A stretch of 64,000 nucleotides of DNA from Massilia sp. KIM (GCF_002007115.1 NZ_MVAD01000001.1:1550001-1614000), one strand, 5' to 3'; positions 36,085-46,860 are shown, numbered from the stretch's first letter. Made by a program: numbers and translations. Notes: generated by a model not told the origin, from the sequence alone.

Positions 36085-37290
36085 TTAGTTGTTCTTGATG
36101 ATGCCCAGCTCGCGCCCGGCCTGTTCGAATGCGGCCAGCACCTTGTCGAGCTGCTCGCGGGTGTGGGCGGCCGACAGCTGCACGCGCACGCGCGCCTGGC
36201 CCATCGGCACCACCGGGTAGAAGAAGCCCGACAGCAGCACGCCCAGCTCGAACATGCGGGCCGCGAACTTCTGCGCCACCGGGGCGTCGAACAGCATCAC
36301 CGGCACCACCGGGTGGGTGCCCGGCTTGATGGTGAAGCCGATGCGCTCGATCTCCTTGCGGAAGTAGGCGGTGTTCTCGTGCAGGCGGTCGCGCAGCTCG
36401 GTCGACTTGCTGATCCGGTCCAGCACCGCCAGCGAGGCGCCGGCGATCATCGGCGCCAGGGTGTTGGAGAACAGGTAGGGGCGCGACTTCTGGCGCAGGG
36501 TCTCGATCACTTCCTTGCGGCCCGAGGTGAAGCCGCCCATCGCGCCGCCCAGGGCCTTGCCCAGGGTGCCGGTGATGATGTCGATCTTGCCGATCACGCC
36601 GCAGTGCTCGTGGGTGCCGCGCCCGGTCTTGCCCATGAAGCCGGAGGCGTGCGATTCGTCGATCATGGTCAGGGCGCCGTATTTCCCGGCCAGTTCGACG
36701 ATCTTGTCGAGCTGGGCGATGGTGCCGTCCATCGAGAACACACCGTCGGTGACGATGATCTTGTGGCGCTTGCCGGCCTCCGTGGCGGCCTGGAGCTGCT
36801 TCTCCAGGTCGGCCATGTCGTTGTTGGCATAACGGTAACGCGCGGCCTTGCACAGGCGGACGCCGTCGATGATCGAGGCGTGGTTCAGGGCGTCGGAGAT
36901 AATGGCGTCGTTCTCGTCGAACAGCGGCTCGAACACGCCGCCGTTGGCGTCGAAGGCGGCGGCGTACAGGATGGTGTCCTCGGTGCCCAGGAATTCGGAC
37001 AGCTTCTGCTCCAGCTCCTTGTGCACGGTCTGGGTGCCGCAGATGAAGCGCACCGAGGACAGGCCATAGCCGTACTTCTCGAGTGCGGCGGCGGCGGCTT
37101 TCTGCGTTTCGACATCGCCGGACAGGCCCAGATAATTGTTGGCACACATATTGATCAGGGTACGGCCATCCTGTGCCACCACCTCGGCGCCCTGGCGCGA
37201 GGCCAGCACGCGCTCGGGCTTGAACAGGCCCTCATCCTTCAAGGTCGCGAGTTTTTGCTGCAGGCTGCTGTAGAAAGCTTGATCGCTCAT
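36085..37290 (-). CDS. kbl: Glycine C-acetyltransferase (2-amino-3-ketobutyrate CoA ligase)
   Basis: Kbl cleaves 2-amino-3-oxobutyrate with CoA to glycine and acetyl-CoA, using PLP bound at Lys245 (TGTLGKALGG). The 401 residues match the alpha-oxoamine synthase family: NNYLGLSGD, CGTQTVHKELE and DESHASGFMGKTGRGT are typical. It is the first gene of a kbl-dehydrogenase operon and is divergent from an XRE-cupin regulator. Confidence 0.96.
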   Translation of the reverse strand: MSDQAFYSSLQQKLATLKDEGLFKPERVLASRQGAEVVAQDGRTLINMCANNYLGLSGDVETQKAAAAALEKYGYGLSSVRFICGTQTVHKELEQKLSEFLGTEDTILYAAAFDANGGVFEPLFDENDAIISDALNHASIIDGVRLCKAARYRYANNDMADLEKQLQAATEAGKRHKIIVTDGVFSMDGTIAQLDKIVELAGKYGALTMIDESHASGFMGKTGRGTHEHCGVIGKIDIITGTLGKALGGAMGGFTSGRKEVIETLRQKSRPYLFSNTLAPMIAGASLAVLDRISKSTELRDRLHENTAYFRKEIERIGFTIKPGTHPVVPVMLFDAPVAQKFAARMFELGVLLSGFFYPVVPMGQARVRVQLSAAHTREQLDKVLAAFEQAGRELGIIKNN

Positions 37291-37384
37291 GGTGTTCCTC
37301 TGTTCCCAGGTGGTTGGCGTGATCGGCGGCTTGACCGGCGGTCCGCGAATGTTGTACCGTTGGTTCGTTCGATGTAGAGAACTG

Positions 37385-37419
37385 GTTCGCTATGTCGAAC
37401 AAAAATTCGATATATTGAA
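37385..37419. promoter_or_regulatory. Clustered TTCGA/TCGAA half-sites between kbl and the XRE-cupin gene
   Basis: GTTCG-N6-CGAAC (37385-37400), TCGAA-N6-TTCGA (37395-37410) and TTCGATATATTGAA (37406-37419) overlap. A further TTCGTTCGA lies at 37364-37372. Their position in a divergent gap suits the adjacent regulator. Confidence 0.5.
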
Positions 37420-37440
37420 TATTACGCCCAGCCAATGAAC

Positions 37441-37470
37441 TTGGCAAGCGACTTCAAATATACTTATAAG
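37441..37470 (+). promoter_or_regulatory. Candidate sigma-70 promoter of the XRE-cupin regulator
   Basis: TTGGCA (37441-37446), an 18-nt spacer and TATAAG (37465-37470), each 5 of 6 to consensus, about 35 bases before the start codon. Confidence 0.5.
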
Positions 37471-37504
37471 CAATTTGCAATAGGCAAGGGCGTCAAGACG
37501 GAAA

Positions 37505-38080
37505 ATGGGTACCACTCTAACAAACAATGCGCCGCCGGAAGTTGGCGCGACGCTACAACGCTTGCGGCTGGCGCGCGGCCTGACGCTGGAAGACCTGTCG
37601 CGCATCGCCGGCGTGTCCAAGTCGATGTTGTCCCAGATCGAGCGCGAGAAGGCCAATCCGACCATCGCCATCACCTGGCGCCTGGCCAATGCGCTGGGCG
37701 TACAGATCGGCGAACTGCTTTCCGCCGAGGTACGCACGACGGAGTTGATCCGGGTGGTCGACGCCCACGAAATCCCCACCCTGCCCGGCGTCCACGCCGG
37801 TTACTCCCTGCGCATCCTGGGGCCGATGGACCTGGCCGGCAAGTACGAATGGTATGAGCTGACCCTGGCGCCTGGGGGAGAGCTGGCCTCCCAGGCCCAT
37901 GACCCGGGGACGGGCGAGCACCTGACGGTCATCACGGGCGCGCTCGAGTTGGAGGTTGGCAAGGAGAAGAAAAAGCTGCGGCACGGGGCCACCGCACGCT
38001 ACCCGGCCGACCAGGACCATGTGATCCGCAATGTCGGCAAGACCGAGGCCAAGGCGATGCTGGTGGTCGTGCACCGCTAG
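37505..38080 (+). CDS. XRE-family regulator with C-terminal cupin domain
   Basis: 191 residues. An HTH_3 domain (about 13-70: LQRLRLARGLTLEDLSRIAGVSKSMLSQIEREKANPT) is joined to a cupin sensor domain (about 100-190: LAPGGELASQAHDPGTGEHLTVITGALELEVG). Such proteins usually control the catabolic genes beside them in response to a small metabolite. The head-to-head position with kbl, and the TTCGA half-sites in between, suggest it regulates threonine degradation and itself. A weak ribosome site precedes the ATG. Confidence 0.9.
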   Translation: MGTTLTNNAPPEVGATLQRLRLARGLTLEDLSRIAGVSKSMLSQIEREKANPTIAITWRLANALGVQIGELLSAEVRTTELIRVVDAHEIPTLPGVHAGYSLRILGPMDLAGKYEWYELTLAPGGELASQAHDPGTGEHLTVITGALELEVGKEKKKLRHGATARYPADQDHVIRNVGKTEAKAMLVVVHR

Positions 38081-38147
38081 CCGAATGCATCCAGCCGGGG
38101 GGCGACTGCGTAGATTGCTGTAACCAACGCAGCCATCCGGGAGTCCG

Positions 38148-38717
38148 ATGCAAGTCTATACCGCCCTCTATACCGACTCGGGGATCGTCCTGATCGCCAT
38201 GAAGCGCCACGAGAACCAGTTCTGGGACGGCGCCAATACCGGGATCAACTCCCTCATGAAGCAGGCTGGCCAGTTCTGTCTGCCGGGAGGCAAGCAGAAT
38301 TCCGGCGAAACCGTGTATGAATGCGCCAAGCGCGAATTCCTCGAAGAAACCGGGGTGCAGGTGCCCATGTACAGCGAGAGCTGGGACTGGGCATCGCCTG
38401 CGGGATTCACCCTCGTCGGCTTCAAGGTCACCGCGCTGACGGAACTCGAGCGGCGCATCAATGCCGGGCTCGCGAGAGGGCACGGCAACTCGCCGGCGAA
38501 CAGCGCCGTGCGCGACTGGGAATTAAGCGAAGTCAGTGTCGTGGCGCTGTCCGTCATCGAGGACTTTCTCGGCAAGCACAACGACCTCCCACCACACATC
38601 CAGGCCCGCGTCGACCAGGAGCTGGCGGTCCGGCGGACCCGATACAATCACTCCATCGACTGGTATGGGCAGTGCGCGAGGGAACTCAAACGCCGTATCC
38701 GTATCACTTACCGTTGA
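38148..38717 (+). CDS. Nudix hydrolase family protein
   Basis: 189 residues with a perfect Nudix box, from GKQNSGE through REFLEETGV (Gx5Ex7REUxEExGU). Such enzymes cleave nucleoside diphosphates linked to another group with Mg2+. GGGAG precedes the ATG. The N-terminal part has an unusual insert, RHENQFWDGANTGINSLMKQ, and there is a C-terminal extension of about 60 residues after the core. Substrate unknown. It lies 67 bp after the XRE-cupin gene in the same direction and may share its transcript. Confidence 0.88.
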   Translation: MQVYTALYTDSGIVLIAMKRHENQFWDGANTGINSLMKQAGQFCLPGGKQNSGETVYECAKREFLEETGVQVPMYSESWDWASPAGFTLVGFKVTALTELERRINAGLARGHGNSPANSAVRDWELSEVSVVALSVIEDFLGKHNDLPPHIQARVDQELAVRRTRYNHSIDWYGQCARELKRRIRITYR

Positions 38718-38900
38718 CGGCAATGCGCCGCACAACCCGCCTCGAGGCTGAGCTTGGAAACTCGCGTGTCCAGCGATACCCTGCTCGAGAGCATCGTCGA
38801 GCCGCCGCCCTGCCCGTTCAGCCAATCCCGTGAGCAGCTGGACGGGCCGTGGCCGCCGGCACCCGCTCGCAAGCGTCTGCCGGCGCCACGTCCAGTAGCG

Positions 38901-41072
<2,172 letters not shown>

Positions 41073-41210
41073 AGGGTTCTCGGTCGGAAGGGTGAACGAT
41101 ATGGCAAGTGCCGACGGGCATCATAGCGCAGCTTGCCGCGCATGCCTACCGCTGGGACATGAGTGCGCAGGCACCTGTGCGGACGTCAATACGGCGCTGC
41201 GCCAGGGCCG

Positions 41211-41343
41211 CTCGTGAACTCGTGAACTCGTGGGCTCGTGGACTCGTGGGCTCGTGGACTTGTGGGCTCGTGGGCTCGTGGCCTTGTGGGCTCGTGGACT
41301 CGTGGACTCGTGGGCACGTGGGCACGTGAGCTCGTGGGCTCGT
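41211..41343. repeat. Octanucleotide tandem array, CTCGTGGR x 16
   Basis: Sixteen consecutive 8-bp units, mostly CTCGTGGG or CTCGTGGA with variants CTTGTGGG, CACGTGGG and CTCGTGAA, run without interruption from 41211 to 41338. A partial unit follows. Open frames across it shift phase every unit and encode only short repeats, so I read it as non-coding. Confidence 0.9.
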
Positions 41344-41490
41344 CCGTTCGCTCGTGCGTGCGTTCGCGCGTGCGCTCGTGCGTGCTCTTGGGCGTGCTCT
41401 AGTGCATACGCTAGTGCGTTCGCTCTTGCGTGCTCTCGTGCGTGCGCTAGTGCGTTCGCTCGTGCGTCGTCTTGTGCGCTCGCTAGCGTG
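41344..41490. repeat. Degenerate CGTGCG-rich array with 36-bp higher-order repeat
   Basis: The array continues with looser units such as CTCGTGCGTGCG. A 36-bp unit starting CGCTAGTGCGTTCGCT occurs at 41409 and again at 41445. With the octamer array it fills most of the 474-bp gap between the prolyl oligopeptidase and Sel1 genes. Confidence 0.7.
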
Positions 41491-41546
41491 ATCCATCTCG
41501 CGCGCCTCAGCGTTCTGCGACACGGGGACCGTCGCGAGGGCCCAGC

Positions 41547-42977
41547 CTAGGCCGCGTCGATGCGGCGCACGTCGTCCGGGTCGCGCGCGCCGCCGCTGTC
41601 GCCCTCATGCCGGGTCGCGTGGGTCGCCAGCCAGCGCTCGGCCAGCGCCTGGGCGCGGGCCCGCTCGGCCGGCGTGAGCGAACCCGCCAGCTGAGCCAGG
41701 CGCTCGCTCGCCGCCTTGCTGCGCCGCGCCGCAAGTCCCAGCCACATGCAGGCCTGCACCAGGTCGCATTCGACCCCGCGCCCGGCCGCGTACAGGGAAG
41801 CCAGGTTGTACTGGGCCAGCGCATTGCCCTGCTCGGCCGCCTGGGCATACCAGTAGGCGGCGAGCACGTCGTCCCGGCCCACGCCTTCCCCACGCACGTA
41901 CATGGCGCCGAGATTGTTCTGGGCGCTGGCGTCGCCCTGGCGCGCCGCGCGCCGGTACCACTCGGCGGCGCGGGCCGGGTCGCACGCCACGCCTTCGCCG
42001 GTGGCGTACAACAGGCCCAGGGCGAACTGGGCGTTGGCCGCGCCCTGCTCGGCCGCGCGCAGGTAGTAGGCCAGCGCGCGCGGCGCATCGCGCTTGCAGC
42101 CGGCCCCGCCCGACAGCAGGTTGCCGGCCCGGTACTGCGCCTGCGCATGGCCCTGGTCGGCGGCGCGCTCGAACCAGCTCAGGGCTCGGGCCCGCGCCCT
42201 TGGCGAGCGGCCGCCGGCGACCAGCAGGTCGCCCAGCGCATACTGGGCGTCGCGGTCACCCTGCTGGGCCGCGCGCTCGAGCCAGTGGCGAGCGCACAGC
42301 GGGTCGCGCTGCACGCCCTGTCCGTGGGCGAAGGCCAGGCCGAGATGGCGCTGGGCCACGGCGTCGCCGGCGGCGGCCGCGTAGCGGAACCAGTACAGGG
42401 CCTGCTGCGGGCTGGGCGCCACGCCCTGGCCGCGCTCGTACATGAGGCCGAGATGCAACTGGGCGTGCGGATAGCCCTGCAGCGCCGCCTTGCGGAACCA
42501 GGTGACCGCCAGCGGGTAGTTGACGGCGGCCCCCAGCCCGTGCAGGTAGCAGTCGGCCAGATGGCTCTGGGCGCGCGCCATGCCTTGCTCGGCCGCGCGC
42601 CAGAACCAGCCCAGCGCGCATTCGTGCGACTGGCGCACGCCGCGGCCGCGCCGGTACAGCAGGCCCAGGTTGTACTGGGCCGAGCGGTCGCCCTGCTCGG
42701 CCGCGCGGCGGAACCAGCAGGCGGCCTGCTCGTCGCTGCGCGGCAGGCCGCGTCCGTTGTAGTAGAGGGCCCCGAGATGGCTCTGGGCGAAGGCCAGGCC
42801 CTGCTCGGCGGCGCGCATCATGAGGGCGGCCCCGCGGACGTCGTCGCGCTCGAGCCCGTCGCCATTGAGGTGCAGCAGGGCCAGGTTGAACTGGGCGTAG
42901 GGATTGTCGCGCTCGGCCGAGCGACAGTACCACTGGTAGGTGTCATCGCCCTCGCGGGCGGCGTTCTCACGGCTCAT
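41547..42977 (-). CDS. Sel1-like repeat (SLR) protein
   Basis: 476 residues from MSRENAAREGDDTYQWYC with AGGGGA upstream; in-frame openings further up lack Sel1 similarity. About twelve Sel1-type helical repeats of roughly 36 residues fill positions 15-440, each with the pattern AQ.NLG.LY..GRGV..D...A..W...AAEQG. SLR proteins are protein-interaction solenoids that assemble envelope or signalling complexes. No signal peptide is seen in this start, so it may be cytoplasmic. A charged C-terminal tail (about 440-476) follows. Partner unknown. Confidence 0.88.
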   Translation of the reverse strand: MSRENAAREGDDTYQWYCRSAERDNPYAQFNLALLHLNGDGLERDDVRGAALMMRAAEQGLAFAQSHLGALYYNGRGLPRSDEQAACWFRRAAEQGDRSAQYNLGLLYRRGRGVRQSHECALGWFWRAAEQGMARAQSHLADCYLHGLGAAVNYPLAVTWFRKAALQGYPHAQLHLGLMYERGQGVAPSPQQALYWFRYAAAAGDAVAQRHLGLAFAHGQGVQRDPLCARHWLERAAQQGDRDAQYALGDLLVAGGRSPRARARALSWFERAADQGHAQAQYRAGNLLSGGAGCKRDAPRALAYYLRAAEQGAANAQFALGLLYATGEGVACDPARAAEWYRRAARQGDASAQNNLGAMYVRGEGVGRDDVLAAYWYAQAAEQGNALAQYNLASLYAAGRGVECDLVQACMWLGLAARRSKAASERLAQLAGSLTPAERARAQALAERWLATHATRHEGDSGGARDPDDVRRIDAA

Positions 42978-43229
42978 CCATGTCCCCTGGCGGTGCTTGC
43001 CGCAACAAGCTTGCGGCGGCAATAGGATACTTGCGGCAGAAGGGATCCCGACGGCGGACCCTGGCATGGCGGCCCGTTCGCGGCCGCGGCGACGTCCGGC
43101 ACGCCCGGGGGCGCGCATGCAGCGCGCATCGAGGCGTGCCGGACCACTTGCTAAAATTTTAATGAGAGCGGGGACTCCGGGGTTTGCGTCGGCACAATCG
43201 TGCCGACCGGAGGCGCCCGATCGCCGCGA

Positions 43230-43880
43230 TCAGGCGGCTTCGCGGGCGGCGCGCACGGTGGCGGCGTACTTGTCGAGGAAGACGGGGATTTTGGCTGCGG
43301 CGACCTTGTTGATCGAGACCAGCAGGTCCGGCGCCACCCGTTCCACGCCGCAGGTGCGGCCCAGGTGGCGGGCCGCGTGCAGCAGCACCTCGGCTGCGAC
43401 CTCGGCGTCGGCCTCGGCCCGGTGGGCGCTGCCGCGAAACGCGATGCCGAGCTGGCGCGAGAGCTGGCCCAGCTTGTAGCTGGCGAGGCCCGGATACAGG
43501 CGGCGCGCCAGCTTGAGCGAGCACACCAGGCCCGCGTGGGCCGTGGCGCGGCCCAGGCGCCCGCCCTCGGCCTTCAGGAACTTCTCGTCGAAGCTCGCAT
43601 TATGGGCGGACAGCACGTCGCCGCCGATGAAGTCGAGCAGCTCCGGCACCACCTTGCTGGCCGGCGGCGCGCCGTCCACCATCTCTTGCGTGATCCCGGT
43701 CAGGGCGGTGATGAAGGACGGGATGCGCACCCCGCAATTGACCAGCGAGACATAGCGCTCGGTGATCTCGCCGCCGACGATGCGCAATGCCGCCACCTCG
43801 GTAATGCGGTCGCCCATCTCGGGCGACAGGCCGGTGGTCTCGAAGTCCAGCATCACGATCGGACGCTCATAGCTGCTCAT
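43230..43880 (-). CDS. 3'-5' exonuclease, DnaQ-like (DEDDh family)
   Basis: 216 residues with the three exonuclease motifs: Exo I MLDFETTGL, Exo II LSAHNASFDEKFL, and Exo III HRAEADAE with the histidine of the DEDDh type. It is shorter than the DnaQ polymerase epsilon subunit and lacks an obvious polymerase-binding tail, so it may act in DNA repair or RNA processing. It starts 9 bp downstream of the Hsp70-like gene and is likely co-transcribed with it. The 252 bp between its end and the Sel1 gene contain nothing else clear. Confidence 0.9.
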   Translation of the reverse strand: MSSYERPIVMLDFETTGLSPEMGDRITEVAALRIVGGEITERYVSLVNCGVRIPSFITALTGITQEMVDGAPPASKVVPELLDFIGGDVLSAHNASFDEKFLKAEGGRLGRATAHAGLVCSLKLARRLYPGLASYKLGQLSRQLGIAFRGSAHRAEADAEVAAEVLLHAARHLGRTCGVERVAPDLLVSINKVAAAKIPVFLDKYAATVRAAREAA

Positions 43881-43889
43881 GCTGCTTCC

Positions 43890-45155
43890 TTATCCAAATT
43901 TGCGTTGCGCGTCCAGGGCCAGGCCGGCCCCGATGCTGCCGAACAGGTCGCCCTCGACCCGGCGCGCGCCGGGCGCCATCGCGCCGATGCGCTCGCGCAG
44001 CAGGCTGACGCCGCTCGAGCCGCCGGTGAAGAAAATGGTGTCGACCGCTTCCGGCTTCACCTGGGCCTGGGCGAACAGGGCGCCGACGGTGGCGCCGACG
44101 CTGTCGACCAGTTGGCCGATGGCGGCCTCGAAGCCGGCGCGCGTCACCTCCAGCTCGCCCGGCGGCGACAGGCGGTCGAGTTCGATCAGCACCTGGGGCT
44201 GGGCGGACAGCCCGATCTTCGCGGCCTCCACCTGGATCGCCAGCCAGTGGCCGGCGCGGTCCTCGATCAGGTTGCGCAGGCGCGCGATCTTGTCCGGCTC
44301 GGCCGCGTCGCGCGCCAGGTCGGCCAGTTGCGCCTGGCTGCGGCGGGTGTAGGCCTGGTTGATCGTATGCCAGGTGGCCAGGTTGAAGTAATAGCTGGAC
44401 GGGATCGCCGCGCCCGACAGCAGATTGCTGCCGTAGCCGAGCAGCGGCATCACGCTGGCCAGGCTCAGGTACTTGTCGAAGTCGGTGCCGCCGATGTGCA
44501 CGCCGCCATTGGCGAGGATGTCCTCGCGCCGGTCGGTGCGGCCGGCGCGCTCCGGGCCGAGCCGCACCAGCGAGAAGTCCGAGGTGCCGCCGCCGATGTC
44601 GGCGATCAGGACCAGTTCCTCGCGCTCGATGCCGGCTTCGTAGTCGAAGGCGGCGGCGATCGGCTCGTACTGGAAGCTCACCTCGCGAAAGCCGACCGAG
44701 CGCGCCACCTCGAGCAGGGTTTGCTCGGCCAGCTTGTCGGCCTCGGGATCGTCGTCGACGAAGAACACCGGGCGGCCGAACACCGCCTGCTCGAAGCCGC
44801 GCCCGGCCTGGCCTTCGGCGCGCCGCTTGAGTTCGCCGATAAACTGGGCCAGCAGGCTGCGGAAAGGCAGCGCCCGGCCGGCGACCTCGGTCTGGCCGTC
44901 GATCAGGCTGGTGCCCAGCAGGCTTTTCAGCGAGCGCATCAGCCGCCCTTCATAGCCCTCCAGGTATTCGGCCAGCGCCTCGCGCCCGTAGCAGACGCGA
45001 TCGTCGTCGGCGTTGAAGAACACCACCGAGGGCAAGGTCGGCTTGCCCTCCTCGAGCGGCAGCAGCGCGCCGGCGGCGGAATGGGGCGCGCCCGGGCGCA
45101 GCCAGCCGACGGTGGAATTGGACGTGCCGAAGTCAAGGCCGCATGCCTGCGTCAT
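43890..45155 (-). CDS. Hsp70-like chaperone, YegD type (no substrate-binding domain)
   Basis: 421 residues, only the actin-like ATPase domain of Hsp70: GLDFGTSNSTVGW (phosphate 1), LIADIGGGTSDFSLV (phosphate 2) and FFTGGSSGVSLLRERI (adenosine). The C-terminal peptide-binding domain of DnaK is missing, as in E. coli YegD. The start MTQACGLDFG is the ATG next to the conserved motif. It is upstream of, and probably co-transcribed with, a DnaQ-like exonuclease. Its cellular role is unknown. Confidence 0.9.
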   Translation of the reverse strand: MTQACGLDFGTSNSTVGWLRPGAPHSAAGALLPLEEGKPTLPSVVFFNADDDRVCYGREALAEYLEGYEGRLMRSLKSLLGTSLIDGQTEVAGRALPFRSLLAQFIGELKRRAEGQAGRGFEQAVFGRPVFFVDDDPEADKLAEQTLLEVARSVGFREVSFQYEPIAAAFDYEAGIEREELVLIADIGGGTSDFSLVRLGPERAGRTDRREDILANGGVHIGGTDFDKYLSLASVMPLLGYGSNLLSGAAIPSSYYFNLATWHTINQAYTRRSQAQLADLARDAAEPDKIARLRNLIEDRAGHWLAIQVEAAKIGLSAQPQVLIELDRLSPPGELEVTRAGFEAAIGQLVDSVGATVGALFAQAQVKPEAVDTIFFTGGSSGVSLLRERIGAMAPGARRVEGDLFGSIGAGLALDAQRKFG

Positions 45156-45283
45156 AGAAAGCTTTGATGGGAAAGGGGGCGGTATGGTAACAGATAAGCG
45201 GCCGCTTGTATCGCTCTGCGGCGCACGCGCCACGCCGGCTTGGCGGTATGATAAGGCTTGCCAAGTCGACCACCGGAGCCCCC

Positions 45284-45796
45284 ATGGACCACAGCCGCAG
45301 CGGCGCCCTGCCCTCCGCCCTCCAGGGCGCAAGGCCAGCCCCTGGGCGCGCGGAATGGCTCATGAAGCGCAACTGCTCGCTCAGCCCGCGCCAGGCGCTG
45401 CAGGTGTACGCCCTGCTGTCCGCCGCCACCCTCGGCATCGCCCTCGCCTTCACCCTGCGCGGCGCCTGGATGGTGCTGGCCTTCGCCCTGCTGGAAACCG
45501 CCGCGGTCGGGGCCGCCCTGCTGTACTACGCGCGCCACGCCCTCGACCACGAGCGCATCGTGCTGGCCGACGGCTGGCTGATGGTCGAGCACCAGGATGG
45601 CGCCCGCCTGGTGACATCGCGCCTCGACCCCCACCATACCCGCGTGTCGCTGGCGGACGCCGGCATGCGCACCCTGATCCAGCTCGAGGCCCGCGGCCAG
45701 CAGGTCGGCGTCGGCCGCTACCTGACGCCGCCGGACCGCCAGCGCCTGGCGCAGGAGTTGCGCCTCGCCCTGCGCCCCGGTTCCCTGCTCGCTTGA
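45284..45796 (+). CDS. DUF2244 domain membrane protein
   Basis: 170 residues from MDHSRSGALPSALQG, preceded by GGAG six bases before the ATG. The core NCSLSPRQALQVYALLSAATLGIA, two membrane helices (about 45-65 and 70-88) and the tail VGRYLTPPDRQRLAQELRLAL match DUF2244, an inner-membrane family often near cytochrome oxidase genes. No such genes are adjacent here. Function unknown. Confidence 0.82.
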   Translation: MDHSRSGALPSALQGARPAPGRAEWLMKRNCSLSPRQALQVYALLSAATLGIALAFTLRGAWMVLAFALLETAAVGAALLYYARHALDHERIVLADGWLMVEHQDGARLVTSRLDPHHTRVSLADAGMRTLIQLEARGQQVGVGRYLTPPDRQRLAQELRLALRPGSLLA

Positions 45797-45881
45797 TGCC
45801 CTCCCTCTCCCTGTAAGCAGCCTCTTACACACACACGGCAGCGCAACCGATATGGTGCGCGAACGGGATCTTGCATAATTT

Positions 45882-45919
45882 TTATCAGTGCACGTGATAA
45901 CTCATTGTTATCCGGATAA
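45882..45919 (+). promoter_or_regulatory. Paired GATAA/TTATC palindromes before the cyanophycin operon
   Basis: TTATCA-N7-TGATAA (45882-45900) is followed seven bases later by the perfect 12-bp palindrome TTATCCGGATAA (45908-45919). GATAAC and GTTATC (45896-45912) form a third nested inverted repeat. The cluster lies 30 bases before the isoaspartyl peptidase start; a CATAAT box just upstream could be a -10. I read it as an operator. Confidence 0.6.
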
Positions 45920-45948
45920 AACAAGAATGTAGAGAAAGAACACATTTC

Positions 45949-46860
45949 ATGAGTGCTTACCCCCAAGCCGGCGCCGTCGTGGTGCACGGCGGCGCTGGCG
46001 CATCCCGCGATCACGAGGATGCCTGCGTACTGGCCGCGCGCCGCGCGCTGGCCCAACTGGAAGTCAAGGGCGACGCCCTGGAAGCCGCCATCGCGGCCGT
46101 GGTCGCCCTGGAGGACGACGGCCGCCTGAACGCGGGCAGTGGCGCGGTCCTCGGCCTGGACGGCGCCACCGTCGAGATGGACGCTTCGATCATGGATACA
46201 CGTGGTCGCCTGGGCGCGGTGGCCTGCGTCCAGTCGGTGAAGAACCCTGTGCTGCTGGCGCGCGCCATCGCCGACACCCCGCACTGGATGCTGGCCGGCG
46301 AAGGCGCCCAGCGCTTTGCGCGCGCCATCGGCCTGCCCGAAAGCCTCCCGGTCACCGAACGTCAGCGCAGCCAGCACCGCGAACTCATGCGCCAGCTCGC
46401 GGGTTCGGTGCCCGCCATGCCGGGCGTCGACAACAGCCTGTTCGCGCGCACCTGGAACTACAACAGCCCCATGCTGCTGCCCGAGGCGAGCGCCTGCGAC
46501 ACCGTGGGCGCCGTGGTGCGCGGACCGGACGGCCACTTCGCCGTCGCCACCTCGACCGGCGGCTCGGCCCCGTCGCTGCTGGGCCGCGTGGGCGACAGCC
46601 CGATCATCGGCAGCGGCTTCTACGCCGGACCGGAAGGCGCGGTGGCGGCCACCGGCATCGGCGAACACATCGTGCGCCACCTGCTGGCGCGCACCGTCTA
46701 CGGCTGGATCGCCGAGGGTGCGCCCCTGGACCAGGCCCTGCGTCGCGGCATCGAGCTGTTCGACCCGGACGTGGCGGTCGGCCTGATCGCCGTCAGCCGG
46801 CGCGAAGCCGGCGCCTGCAGCAACCGCGACATGCCCCAATCCAGGATGACCCAGCGATGA
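45949..46860 (+). CDS. iaaA: Isoaspartyl peptidase/L-asparaginase
   Basis: An Ntn-type hydrolase of 303 residues that self-cleaves before the nucleophile Thr185 (SACDTVGAVV). The N-terminal VVHGGAGASRDHED and the STGG substrate loop are typical of plant-type asparaginases. Beside cyanophycinase, its job is clearly to split beta-Asp-Arg dipeptides released from cyanophycin into Asp and Arg. It is the first gene of the iaaA-cphB-cphA operon, and its stop overlaps the next start (ATGA). Confidence 0.93.
   Translation: MSAYPQAGAVVVHGGAGASRDHEDACVLAARRALAQLEVKGDALEAAIAAVVALEDDGRLNAGSGAVLGLDGATVEMDASIMDTRGRLGAVACVQSVKNPVLLARAIADTPHWMLAGEGAQRFARAIGLPESLPVTERQRSQHRELMRQLAGSVPAMPGVDNSLFARTWNYNSPMLLPEASACDTVGAVVRGPDGHFAVATSTGGSAPSLLGRVGDSPIIGSGFYAGPEGAVAATGIGEHIVRHLLARTVYGWIAEGAPLDQALRRGIELFDPDVAVGLIAVSRREAGACSNRDMPQSRMTQR

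Noticed and set aside
41146..41523. A minus-strand frame encoding HEPTSP-type repeats
   Set aside because: It only mirrors the octamer array; 24 bp (three octamers) give eight codons, which explains the apparent protein repeat. No ribosome site or upstream conserved start.
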